From: Dryococelus australis
Lineage: Eukaryota; Arthropoda; Insecta; Phasmatodea; Phasmatidae
DNA length: 64,000 nt
Assembly (NCBI GenBank): GCA_029891345.1
Contig: CM057002.1
Location: 63,664,777-63,728,776 of the forward strand
Direction of reading: 5' to 3'
Positions 12,200-22,539 of this stretch are shown here, one piece after another. Position 1 is the stretch's first letter. Each line of letters begins with the position of its first letter. The position numbers and the translations under genes are program-made. The notes under the pieces are model-generated. The model ran no database searches. It saw only the letters and a program-made list of their open reading frames with translations, and was not told where the DNA came from.

Positions 12200-12749
12200 A
12201 TGGATTAAATTCTGTAGGCATGCCAAACATTTCAGTCGCTGTAACATGCAAGTACCCATGTTGATCTACTGCACAACCCATATAGTAAATTGGGAGTTGC
12301 CACAACTTCAAATAGTGAAAAAATAAGAGTATTCGTACATCGTTATGGATATTATGATCCCGGCCTATGAATCACCATTGCAAGACGTAAAAAAATGTCC
12401 TATTGGTATTAAAACCTCCGAAGAATGGTTTGCGAGAAAACAGATCTCCAAGGTATTAAATGCCACATAAGCATTACGTGCAATTTAGTATCTTGGAGGT
12501 CTGTTTTATCACAAACCATTCGTCGGAGGTTTTCTGGCCAAGAGGACTTAATTTTACGCCTTGCAGTGTTTATTCATAGGCCATAGGATCATAATTTACG
12601 TAACGATGTACAACGACCCTTTTTTCAGTGGAGTGGCAAACTCCATTTTACTATGTAGAATATGCGGTAGGTCAACTTGGGTACTTACATGTTACAGCGA
12701 CTGAATTGTTTGGCATGCCTACAGAAATTCATCCCTTAATATCACATGG
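12196..12749. repeat. 554-bp near-perfect palindrome (foldback element)
   Basis: The left arm (about 12196-12455) and right arm (about 12490-12749) are reverse complements almost throughout. Paired blocks include CTGTAGGCATGCCAAACA with TGTTTGGCATGCCTACAG, GTCGCTGTAACATG with CATGTTACAGCGAC, GTACATCGTTA with TAACGATGTAC, and CCTCCGAAGAATGGTTTG with CAAACCATTCGTCGGAGG. The spacer is about 35 bp. There is no open frame. It could be a foldback or MITE-type transposon, or a recent inverted duplication. AT/GA microsatellite lies directly on its left, and a TA microsatellite lies 156 bp to its right. Confidence 0.92.
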
Positions 12750-12904
12750 TTTCAGTGTTATTAAATTAAGTTCATAAATGCATCCCCATCTTCACAAGAA
12801 TTTCCTGCTCTTAGGAGTGGTTTCCTGGCGTTAGTTGTCACATTTTCTAACTGAAATTTTGCAAGGGACGTTTTATCGCCGTTTGTCGCAGAGCTGATGA
12901 CTCA

Positions 12905-12905
<1 letters not shown>
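12750..12905. other. Short spacer between palindrome and TA microsatellite
   Basis: About 150 bp of unremarkable sequence without recognisable structure. Confidence 0.5.

Positions 12906-12961
<56 letters not shown>
12906..12961. repeat. (TA)n microsatellite
   Basis: About 28 uninterrupted TA units, followed by a short GT-rich stretch. Confidence 0.95.
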
Positions 12962-12965
<4 letters not shown>

Positions 12966-14154
12966 TCCGCGTGTGTGTGTTTGAGTGTAATTCTTCGCCA
13001 TTTTTTGTGTATGAAATTTATAATTTGTAACCGATATATTTGTTATGAAAATGCTAACGAATTTTTTCTAGGGTTAAATGAATTTCAAATTTTCAAAATT
13101 ATTGGCTGTTTAAGAAATTGTTTTGTGTTAAATAAGGTAACCTATATCAGCATGTACCTAGTTCAGATTGTTTACATTTAATCACATTACTGCCGGCTAG
13201 ACATATATTTCGAAATAGTTTTTCTTGAAAACGCCGATTTACAAAATTACCTGGCCGATATGAATTCTAACATTTATCCTTATTTTGTGGATGTCGAATT
13301 AATTACCTTCTGAAAATGGCATTAGTTTTTTTTTAACGACACTTTGTGCACATTTGATTTTTTTAACCGTGGGAATATTGTAAGAGTTTCTGACATATTT
13401 TATTGTCACCTCTGATTTCATAACTGAAATGGATTTACTTTCACAGTTTTATTAAGGAAAAGTTAAATACTTTCTGTGGGTACTAATGGTCGCTTTGTAG
13501 ACAGGCTCCTTACACTATTTCAGCTAGCATCGAGTTATCTGACTGAACCTTAGAGGTTTTGTGTCGTAGTAATAAGGACAATAGTACGTTGTACGTAATT
13601 TTATTACTTAACAGAATCTGAATAACGTGAGTTCCTATAGAGCTGATGAATTATCAAATTTAATTATTTATAGAGTTGTAGGTAGAATATAAATGTAAAT
13701 AGAAAATATTATAAAATTAATTTAATATAATATTTTCCGAAAAAGATATATAAAACTTTTCTTGCGGCAAAAACGGTTTTCTTTAAAATCAAGGGCTCTT
13801 GTTTTTTTTATGAAATTTCAGATCTTACAGGTGAAAGTACAAAACTGGTTTCAAGGTTATGACAAACAGAGAACTAAAAAATTGTTACCTTTGTTCGGAC
13901 ATGTGAGATAATTGATCTTTCAACCTACATGACAAATTAATTATGCCATAGAGTTCAACCTGAACACTTTACGTACTATGGAATTTTCCTCAAAAATATT
14001 TTCTTTGAAACTGCTACATTAAGAACACTTAATGACCTCTTTTACGGATTATGGGAGGTAGTGTTTTAACGAGGTTGTTTATTGCGGGTGTCACGTAACT
14101 AAGCCTTGTGATTACTAGGCTTTGCTTTTGTGCGGAGGGCTTTATACCATCTTG
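12962..14154. other. Anonymous AT-rich DNA, no gene seen
   Basis: No coding or structural signal was recognised in this stretch. Confidence 0.5.
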
Positions 14155-14586
14155 TATAGACTGTTCGCGGTAAAATGAGCATTTTTGAAAGTCCTGCTTA
14201 AGATCTATTTGTATACACGTTGTTTATTATTTCGCGTTATGTAAAATTAACATTGTCATGGGCCTCATCACTTTATTCATGCGTTGATCAAGTGGAACTG
14301 TGCAATTATTAGAAAAGTAAATATTTTACAAATCTGCTCATTTTTACACACTGGTGTATAAAAAAAAACAGGAAGCGAAGGAACATTTTGAGTTATTATA
14401 AATGATGACCTCAACACTTTTTAGTCGACGTTAAAATATGGAACTACTTCCCATCCATCGTTACCAGCTTTACTGGGTACTTGTCACTCAGTGAGACCGT
14501 TAGAACGTAAGTATACAGGCAAGGGCAGTGACATTTTTCTAAGGTTGATTTCAAAAAGTGCTGTCTTCATCGTGAACAGTCCTTAA
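14155..14586 (+). mobile_element. MITE-1 copy A (long form)
   Basis: The left end TATAGACTGTTCGCGGTAAA and the right end ATCGTGAACAGTCCTTA are inverted repeats of each other and of the ends of the other copies. The inside carries the long-form signature CATGGGCCTCATCACTT, a TTCATGCGTTGATCAA word, and CCATCCATCGTTACCAGCTT. These are shared with copies E, F and H. No protein is encoded. Confidence 0.88.
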
Positions 14587-15555
14587 CATGCCAATAGCGT
14601 ATCCGTAAATTTGTAACTCGAGTATCACGCTGCTTCTCATTCACCTTTACTCAAATGGAGACTTTCCTAAAATTTCCTCTCGCGAGTGTATTTTATACCA
14701 CGCTGCTTTATGACTACTGATATGTTTTCGAACGCGAACCAGGAACTGCGTTGATTCACAGACAGAATAATACCCGCCGGTTTTATTTGCCGGAGGTAGC
14801 AGTAAATTGAATTTTTACCGAGCGGAGCGAGCTACTCTACCCATTTGACAGACAAAAAATTTGATGCAGGTGTAGCGGAGAGGAAGTGTTGAGACGTTGG
14901 GGGGAAAGATAAGCGTTCAGTGAATCTCCATTTTTATGAAATCCTCCTGAGTGACAAATAAAAATTCTCACGTAAATATTTTCCTGATCCGCACCAGTGT
15001 GGAACTGGAGAGAAGACTTAGGAGTTGGTAATGTTAAATACCATGTCTTAAACAACTGAGTTACTCCAGCGGTTAGATATATTTCCTTACTTAGGAATTA
15101 TATTCCCTTTTAAACCTACTGGAGGAAGAAATCGGCCCTCAAAAAAGAGGAAATAAAAAATAAATTCCTAGGAACGAGTGAGCTATGTTCAAAGTTTAAT
15201 ATATTCCGCTGCATAAATAAGCAACCGTCCATTTATTAACAGTTGTGGCGCCAAGAACGAGGGTGTCATGGACCTCGTCGCGATTCTCCTCCGCTTCCAC
15301 TCCTCAGTTCCTCCTCCTGATCCCTTCTCATCATCATCTAGGTCGTCTATCCCCTACACCGAGAAAAAAAAATTTGTCGAATCATCAAAGTTTGTTGATA
15401 CGGAGAGCTGCGCGGAGTTTCCCATTCGCATGTTAATGCCGAGCGAGTAGGTTAAATTAGTAGGTACTGGCTGATCCTGAACTTTTCTGGTTTTTTTTTT
15501 TGTGTTCTTACCTTGTTTTGAGGCATATATCTGTGTTGAATTAATAGTTTAATTC
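14587..15555. other. Anonymous DNA, GC-richer patches, no gene seen
   Basis: Patches at 14770-15060 and 15240-15450 are richer in GC. The segment near 15250 (GCGCCAAG followed by CTCGTCGCGA) recurs loosely near 16265 on the far side of repeat copy 2, which may have been inserted between two parts of one older sequence. No domain was recognised in the short frames. Confidence 0.4.
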
Positions 15556-16207
15556 CTTTTTGTGTATTACATTAATTTTTTATAAGTTTGTTTTGTTTGC
15601 CACAAACAAAGATTTGGTTGGTGCCACTAAACATTATTTAGACTTTCCGTACATTAAAGAGTTTCGTTTTGTACAAAAAAAAAACACCTGAGGCTTCACC
15701 AGATCCGAACCTTTATCAGCTACGATCGAGTGCTATGCTTCAGCAACCTCGGCTAAAGTGCCTGCTGGTGAAATACTGATGCTTTTAAAATAAATACAAT
15801 CCAAATACTGGACAACGTGCGCTCAAGTTTGACAGATTTTCTTTTTAGTTTCATGCTGAAAGTGTTTTATTAGGATGTTTATACCATTATTAATCATCAA
15901 TAAATGTGCTAACAAACACTGTTTTATTCTAATTGTCACAAAAATATACAAACACTCTAGCTGTATTTTCAAACGAAGAGAATAAAATGAGCAATTAAAC
16001 AAATATATAAAGGTGATGTAACCAAATAGTTTGCTGAAAGTCTAATTTCTTTCGTCCCAGCACAGAGGTATTGTTATTTCAATTAGAGAAACAAAATTAA
16101 TTTGTTGTTTTTCAAGTTTTGGTACTGAACAAAATATTTCGTGCGGGTAGCTAAATATATTTCTGGTCGTATACGAACAAATATTTGGTTGGCTTTTCTC
16201 TCAGTGT
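15556..16207 (+). repeat. AAACAAAT-rich dispersed repeat, copy 2
   Basis: It shares with copy 1 (1480-2170) the AAAGATTTGGTTGGTGC-type left region, CATCAATAAATGTGCTAACA, CTAATTGTCACA, CAAACGAAGA and the right end CTCTCAGTG. The orientation is the same as copy 1 and it is similarly non-coding. The two copies differ in many places, which suggests an old family. Confidence 0.6.
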
Positions 16208-16596
<389 letters not shown>

Positions 16597-16754
16597 AGCT
16601 TATCCAGGGAGAGTGTCACAATCAGGACTAAGGCGCTTCACCCCGCTGTTGTTTCAGGTGTGAAGGACTAGACCGTGTAAAGGGTATAGTGTAGTCAATG
16701 AAACCTCTCCCGTATGTTCGTACGGTACCCTTCTAAACGTCTGTTGGAAAGAAC

Positions 16755-17072
16755 TTAAGACTTAAGCCCGCCCTTGTGATAGTAATCTGTGAGCAAGCTC
16801 AACAGAGCGTCATTATCTCTTGGAAGGCCCACCTGGACAATGGCGAGCCTGTCCATGGCTTCCGTCCTGGGGAAGAGAATCTCAACTCCTCCCTTTATTA
16901 TCGATCTTAACCGCAGGGACAGGGCCGCCGTCAGAATGGCTTGCTCCTCCAATCTGGATAGATGTAGTTTTCGTTCTATATCCTGGTAAGTTTTTGTCGG
17001 GCAGTCTGGGTTCACCCACATCGTTGCAGATTGAACATCATCCTCTATTCTGACAGTTTTATCATCGGGCAA
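16755..17072 (-). CDS. Unidentified 105-codon ORF, possible exon or element fragment
   Basis: The minus strand is open for 105 codons in balanced-GC DNA. The product is hydrophilic with a heptad-like centre and mixed charge, containing CPTKTYQDIERKL, SRLEEQAILTAALSLRLR, FPRTEAMDRLAIVQVGLP and a terminal TDYYHKGGLKS. Its composition looks more like protein than most frames in this window. I do not recognise the family. It could be an exon of a host gene, a scrap of a transposable-element gene or chance. No splice sites decide the matter. The adjacent minus-strand frames at 17106-17521 are less protein-like. Confidence 0.25.
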   Translation of the reverse strand: MPDDKTVRIEDDVQSATMWVNPDCPTKTYQDIERKLHLSRLEEQAILTAALSLRLRSIIKGGVEILFPRTEAMDRLAIVQVGLPRDNDALLSLLTDYYHKGGLKS

Positions 17073-17533
17073 GCGTCAACATCCGACAAAAGTTAAGCAA
17101 ATCCGCTAGAAAATCTTTCCAGACGATGAAATAAGTGAAAGGGGATGGCGCCATGGGGCCACAGTGCTGTGTTTAAGTGGAACCAACACTTTGCTCAGTG
17201 GAGAGACGGTTCGGTGGATGATTAGCGTACTGGTCGGTTGCGAAATAACCGAAATGACAGCAAGATCGAAGAAGTTGCAATGTTGGTGCATGCCAACCGC
17301 ACCCAACTGGTGGGGATTATCTCGCAGCAGCTGATGCATGTTTCCTCAAGGGTCGCGCTAGAGATCTTTCCAGAATCAGGTGCACGTGTCGTCCGGTCCA
17401 CAGAGCAAGTAAGGAGACAAGAGCGGACACTTCCATGTTGTAACAATCTTCTTATTTTGAAGTCTTTTTCAGGGGTAGTGGGTGGGTGGCAGGTGCCTGG
17501 ATTAATACCAGCAGCAGACACGCATTACGAAAA
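17073..17533. other. Balanced-GC spacer, no firm gene
   Basis: Overlapping frames of 77-99 codons exist on both strands, none with a recognisable motif. It may belong with the ORF at 16755-17072. Confidence 0.35.
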
Positions 17534-17656
17534 ATAATCACCTAGATGAAAAAAACAAAAATAATATGTTTAATGATTATTTCGTGATAAAAACGCTTCA
17601 TTGAAGTAGTTAATAATCACGTCGTGTTCAATGTATAATCAAATAGGTGATTTACA
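17534..17656. repeat. Short foldback (about 120 bp)
   Basis: The left end AAATAATCACCTAGATG pairs with the right end CAAATAGGTGATTTA. An inner pair (GATTATTTCGTGAT and TTAATAATCACGTCG) lies about a TTCATTGAA centre. The size and hairpin form fit a miniature inverted-repeat element. No second copy was noticed. Confidence 0.45.
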
Positions 17657-18474
17657 AAAAAGAAAATATTATTTCTTTTTTTTTTTAGGCTTGCCGGGTA
17701 GCATTTGCAGTATGTTTACAGCTTGCCTTATTCTTGAGAGGTTCTAGAAATACGTTTTAGAATTGCTTAATTAGAACCTACTTGACTAATACCATTTATT
17801 TGCCGAATGCTGTTTTCGGCAATAATTAAATATATACCTGTGCTGTTTGTGTTAGCTCTGTCTTTGAAATATTTACGTTACCTTGAATTGTGACCAACAG
17901 AATGAAATAAATATTGCACAAGCAGTGCAAAAAGCGAATTAAATATTTATAATCGTTTTAGTAAGTAACTAAATCAGCACCTGAAATATATGTATGTTAA
18001 ATCAGTATGTTTCAGATACAAAACACTCATAGTTTTCACTCAAAAACAATTTGTTCCATAAAATAATTGATTATAATGGTAAAATGTCTAGGTTGGTGTT
18101 TCCACAGGCACTTACTTCAAATAACGCGATTGTAAGCTCTATCTAGAGTGTATCCCCTGGTCCGGTCATAACTGCTTTGTAACCTCGTGACCAGATATCT
18201 TAGACGACGCCCCAGGACTATCTGTCTGCTATAAGTATTCTCACAAAGGCCTTCTAGACTTAAACAGCGCAGGTGGAGAGAGAAAACTTGCCTAGTACTG
18301 GAACCGTATCCTGGATAGCCCTAGCATTGAAACATTTTACTATGTTGTTAGCTTCCTGAACTTGTCGCCCCCCAAGTTATCGTTAGTTTCTCCACAAAGT
18401 GAGTAAGTTTTGTTTTTCAAATTGAAAAGGACTTATTATTAACGTGCCCCGGTGTTATTTCTGAAGGGTTATCA
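17657..18474. other. Anonymous DNA, no gene seen
   Basis: AT-rich up to about 18100, then mixed. No feature was recognised. Confidence 0.5.
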
Positions 18475-18605
18475 GGAAACGGCTTACAACCTAACTTATG
18501 ACCTAACTTAAACACCCATAATTTACCTAGGATTCGAACCCAGAACCACTCGCAAAGGAGATCGGCGGCGCACCAACCGACTGCGCCACAGGGAGGTCGG
18601 CTAAA
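18475..18605 (-). mobile_element. tRNA-derived SINE, family B
   Basis: On the minus strand the 5' end is GCCGACCTCCCTGTGGCGCA, with box A in GTGGCGCAGTCGGTTGG and box B GGTTCTGGGTTCGAATCC. A tail with repeated TAAGTTAGGT words follows, ending TTGTAAGCCGTTT. A second copy with the same head and tail lies at 60476-60600. Internal polymerase III promoters are expected from the boxes. It is too degenerate and badly tailed to be a genuine tRNA gene. Confidence 0.85.
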
Positions 18606-19297
18606 GCGAGTAAGTGTCAATTTAGCTACAAATTTGTGAATAGAAGTTACGGCTATTAAAATTGTCTTTTCAAATAAAATTTTTGTTTCTTCATTTAACT
18701 TCGGTAATATCTCCTTAACTGTGTGTCTCACAGTGTCCCCGTCTGGACACTACACAAAGTATGAAAGTCTAATTAGACGTGTCAAAAATCCAAATACGCA
18801 GAATATCTGCATTAATTTATATCTTGTAAATTACCGTTAACTAACCGCATGAAATAAACGTCAATGTGACTTTCTTAACTTTAACGCGTACAGGAATTAA
18901 CATTTTTGGATAACTTCAACAAACTCCTTTAAAAAATGCAAGTAATATATTTTTTCATACACTATAAACTTCAAATATTACCCTAGTCAAGTTAATATCT
19001 TGCTGACCTGAAAGGGAACTGGACCTTCAATATGTAAATTATGTTTCTAAATACGCCTCTGTACGCGTAGATTAGTTTCCGTCTCGTCCTGGAGTTCGAT
19101 ATTTCTCGCCGTCATGTTCGTGTAATCCAATCTTGTCCCAAGTTTCTTGGCCGCAAACCCCAAACTTCTCAGCAACGCAGAAACACAGAGTAACCAAGGA
19201 AGCTTCCATCGCAGCCACGCAGTTCGGGCGTTTCAAGTTCAGTAGCGCGTACAGTCCTCAGCTTCATGACGAGGACTGTGAAAAGAAAAACATTTGA
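18606..19297. other. Anonymous DNA, no gene seen
   Basis: No coding or structural signal was recognised. Confidence 0.5.
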
Positions 19298-19733
19298 TAT
19301 GGTCCGCTCACGGTTACCTACAACATTTCTCAAGCCCGGCTGAAGTCCTAAATCCAGGACATTCCTCCGCCTCTTGCAATAATACTCAACCAAGTGTGAA
19401 AAAGTACACCAAGTGGACAACGCATACCGCATTCGTGCGCACTCAGTATAATATTATTTTGCATAACCACTATTTTTACTGGGAATTACCAAATCTCCAA
19501 TTTGCCACTGTTTTTATTAATATCAATTAAAAATGAAAAATTGTAATTTATAAACTGAATATAAGGAAAAATCCTATAACCAAAAATAAGCTAATTTATG
19601 TTAACGCAAATATAAAATAGTTATGATCACGGCACATTTAGGAAAGAACTAAATACATCGTACATAGGGCGATTTCTCAAACACTTGATTCAAAAAGTGT
19701 GAATAAAACGCTAATAGACCATACATGTGGGAA
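19298..19733 (+). mobile_element. MITE-2 copy L
   Basis: The left end is TATGGTCCGCTCACGGTTAC and the right end AATAGACCATA. The diagnostic inner block (AAGTCCTAAATCCAGGACAT, then TCCTCCGCCTCTTGCAA) is followed by GGACAACGC and the CATACATAGGTAGGG-like tail segment (here CGTACATAGGGCGATTT) shared with copies J, K and M. It is non-coding. Confidence 0.85.
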
Positions 19734-20840
19734 CTACGGACAGTGAATTCCTCGCTACATTTTTTGATCAAGTGACCCGCCTTAAATTATGACAGAAATT
19801 CCAATATCTTCATGTGTAAACAAAATATGAAGTATGATGCTTAAAATTTTAGTGTTTTATAAAATACTATATTTGGAAGCAAAAAAAAAAGTTCGTAAAA
19901 ACGTTTCTAGATTGGCATAACTAAGTTCTGAAAGATTTCTGATTGATTATTTGTGAATATTTTCCATCAATTTCATTCAAACTATGAAATAACTAACGTT
20001 TTTTCCCCGAAACCTCTGCTAGTTGAGCAGCGTAACTAGTCAGAAAAGTCAAGAACACGTTATTATATTGTTCAGTCCACACATACTATATTAAATCAAA
20101 AATAGGAAAGAAAAATAATACATAATGTCATAATATCTGAAAAGATTTCTATATTTTGCCCTTATTAATTTCTCAAGTGTAAATAAACAGTTTTCAATCG
20201 ATGAATTTTCAAAATATTTGTTTAAAACTGCGTGTGTATTTTGAATTTGCGAGTCACAAAAGGAGGCCAAGAGCTACACAAACATTCGACAATGTTTTAA
20301 TTTATATGTAAGGAACATCCGAAAAAAAAGATAGATAGATCTGAGAAACGTTAAAACATTGAGAATTTAGGCCTCGTTATGGGATTTTGTTTATAGTAAT
20401 TTGTGAATAAGAATAAAAAGAAAATATCATGATGAAAGTGACAGCTACGGCGCAGAGTTGGAAACCAATATGGACATACAGTTACTACGATGCGGCAGTA
20501 TCTACAACATTGTTATAGTATCTTGCAGAGAAGCTTGAGGCGAAACCTGGAGAAGAAATTAGGGAGCGACATTGATAATTCCACTGATAGAAAATTGCAA
20601 GTTTAGAAAATCCTGTTTGTGGTGACCTGAATACTTTTAGTTCCGTAATTCCACATTTGAAAGTGAACTATGGCACGTAAATGGCCGTTGAGTATACTTC
20701 GAAAAATGGTTCAGCCTGTGTCCCTGCTTGTTACTTTACACGCCGGTTTCAAAATGGCCACCGACAACCATTCTTCAGGGCTTATTGCAACGTAAATAAC
20801 TTAATCGCCAGACGATTATAAGTTGTTCAGAGAAAACGGA
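19734..20840. other. Anonymous DNA, no gene seen
   Basis: AT-rich with no supported feature. The last 150 bp (20690-20840) are somewhat GC-richer and lead directly into the 132-bp tandem array. Confidence 0.5.
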
Positions 20841-21368
20841 GATTATAGTTAAAATTCAAATATAATTTCACATGGTAAGTCATGGTTGTAATCGCAGCAA
20901 GGGACATTTATCCATGTCATAAATCCATATGTACTTTCTCAGTCTTCTATTTAGAATCAACCAAGCTTAAATGATTATAGTTAAAAATCAAATATAATTT
21001 CACATGGTAAGTCATGGTTGTAATCGCAGCAAGGAACATTTATCCATGTCATAAATCCATATGTACTTTCTCAGTCTTCTATTTAGAATCAACCAAGCTT
21101 AAATGATTATAGTTAAAAATCAAATATAATTTCACATGGTAAGTCATGGTTGTAATCGCAGCAAGGAACATTTATACATGTCATAAATCCCTATGTACTT
21201 TCTCAGTCTTCTATTTAGAATCAACCAAGCTTAAATGATTATAGTTAAAAATCAAATATAATTTCACATGGTAAGTCATGGTTGTAATCGCAGCAAGGAA
21301 CATTTATCCATGTCATAAATCCATATGTACTTTCTCAGTCTTCTATTTAGAATCAACCAAGCTTAAAT
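20841..21368 (+). repeat. Tandem array, four units of 132 bp
   Basis: Units start at 20841, 20973, 21105 and 21237 with the word GATTATAGTTAAAA and end with ACCAAGCTTAAAT. The period is exactly 132 bp, and the units differ by only one to three bases each. Internal landmarks are TTTCACATGGTAAGTCATGG and CATGTCATAAATCC. No frame runs through. The near identity and exact period point to recent unequal exchange or slippage, like a minor satellite. Confidence 0.97.
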
Positions 21369-21725
21369 GATTTATAATAATTCTGGACCATTTTAAAGTG
21401 TATGTTATTTTGGACATACAGCTAGCTACGAAGACTATTTTATTTTCAAAATACTGATTCGTTGATACAAAATATGAAAAGAATAGTTCAGTTCCATTAT
21501 GTTTAATGTTTGTGCAAGTGGTAAGAAAACATGCAGCGCTATAAAAGTTTGTTCCGTTGTTAAGAAAATAAAAACTGTTCTTTACCAACGCAGTAGAAAT
21601 CTTTTATTTCTACATAATAAAAAAGTATACAAAATTTTATAAAAATGCGATGTATACACAATACAAGTTCTGTGTATCTAACTAAACATCTTCAGTCGTC
21701 AATGTAATGCGAGTATTTTCTAGTT

Positions 21726-21804
<79 letters not shown>

Positions 21805-22539
21805 GAGGCAGCCAGATGTCTCTTATACGTGTTCAAAATCAACAATTCATACAAACACCGGTTTAAAAACACGCACACTCAGAAAATGACTTTACTTCCT
21901 TAATATTTATATAAGAAAAAATATCATTTTATACCTACACAAAATTTTATAAGTTGCCAGCTATATTTAAGTGGAGTACATTTTCATTTTATCTTCCAAC
22001 ACAATAGAGCTCCGCTCTCCTAAAAATAAATTTAAGCGTAGTTTTTATATTATTATTTACTCAATTATTAATCCTTGTATTTTCATTGAGACATTCAAAG
22101 ACAGTTTGATAACATTAATATTTTTCTAGGTATTTAAGCTATGTTTAAACTCCCACGTGTTAGAAACACGATTGTGTGTGCAATATAGTGTAAGTATTCT
22201 GTAACCCATACTTACCCTCTGTTCCATACGGTAAGTAATGTCGTGCGGTATAGGCCCCGGCTATTTCTCGTCTTATTATTGTGCTGGACGCGTGTAGTTT
22301 TGATCGGTCTACTTTGGAGCCTTTAGGTGCAAAGTTCTTTATGAAAATAACATTCCGATAACCGTATCTCAAAATAATGTTCGACTAACATATTTCTGCA
22401 CTAGTAGTTGCTGTCGAGACATGCTGTCCCAAATGTTAAGCCCGGTTTGTAGACTGGGTCCTTCACTTTTAATGATTTCATAGAATACGTTCCGAAGGAA
22501 AGAAAGGCTTACGAGATAACTTTCCTGTCTTTGTTGTCA
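21369..22539. other. Anonymous AT-rich DNA with a TA microsatellite
   Basis: No gene was recognised. A long (AT)n run occupies 21728-21800. Confidence 0.5.
21728..21800. repeat. (AT)n microsatellite
   Basis: About 36 uninterrupted AT units. Confidence 0.95.

Noticed and set aside
12002-12326. Frames of 85-117 codons on both strands
   Set aside because: They run through the compound microsatellite and the palindrome. Their products are simple Tyr-Ile, Thr-His or Ser-Leu repeats.
12897-13181. 94-codon frame starting with Tyr-Ile repeats
   Set aside because: It starts inside the TA microsatellite and has no domain beyond it.
20841-21368. CRISPR-like array
   Set aside because: The repeats are contiguous 132-bp units without spacers, and the DNA is eukaryotic.
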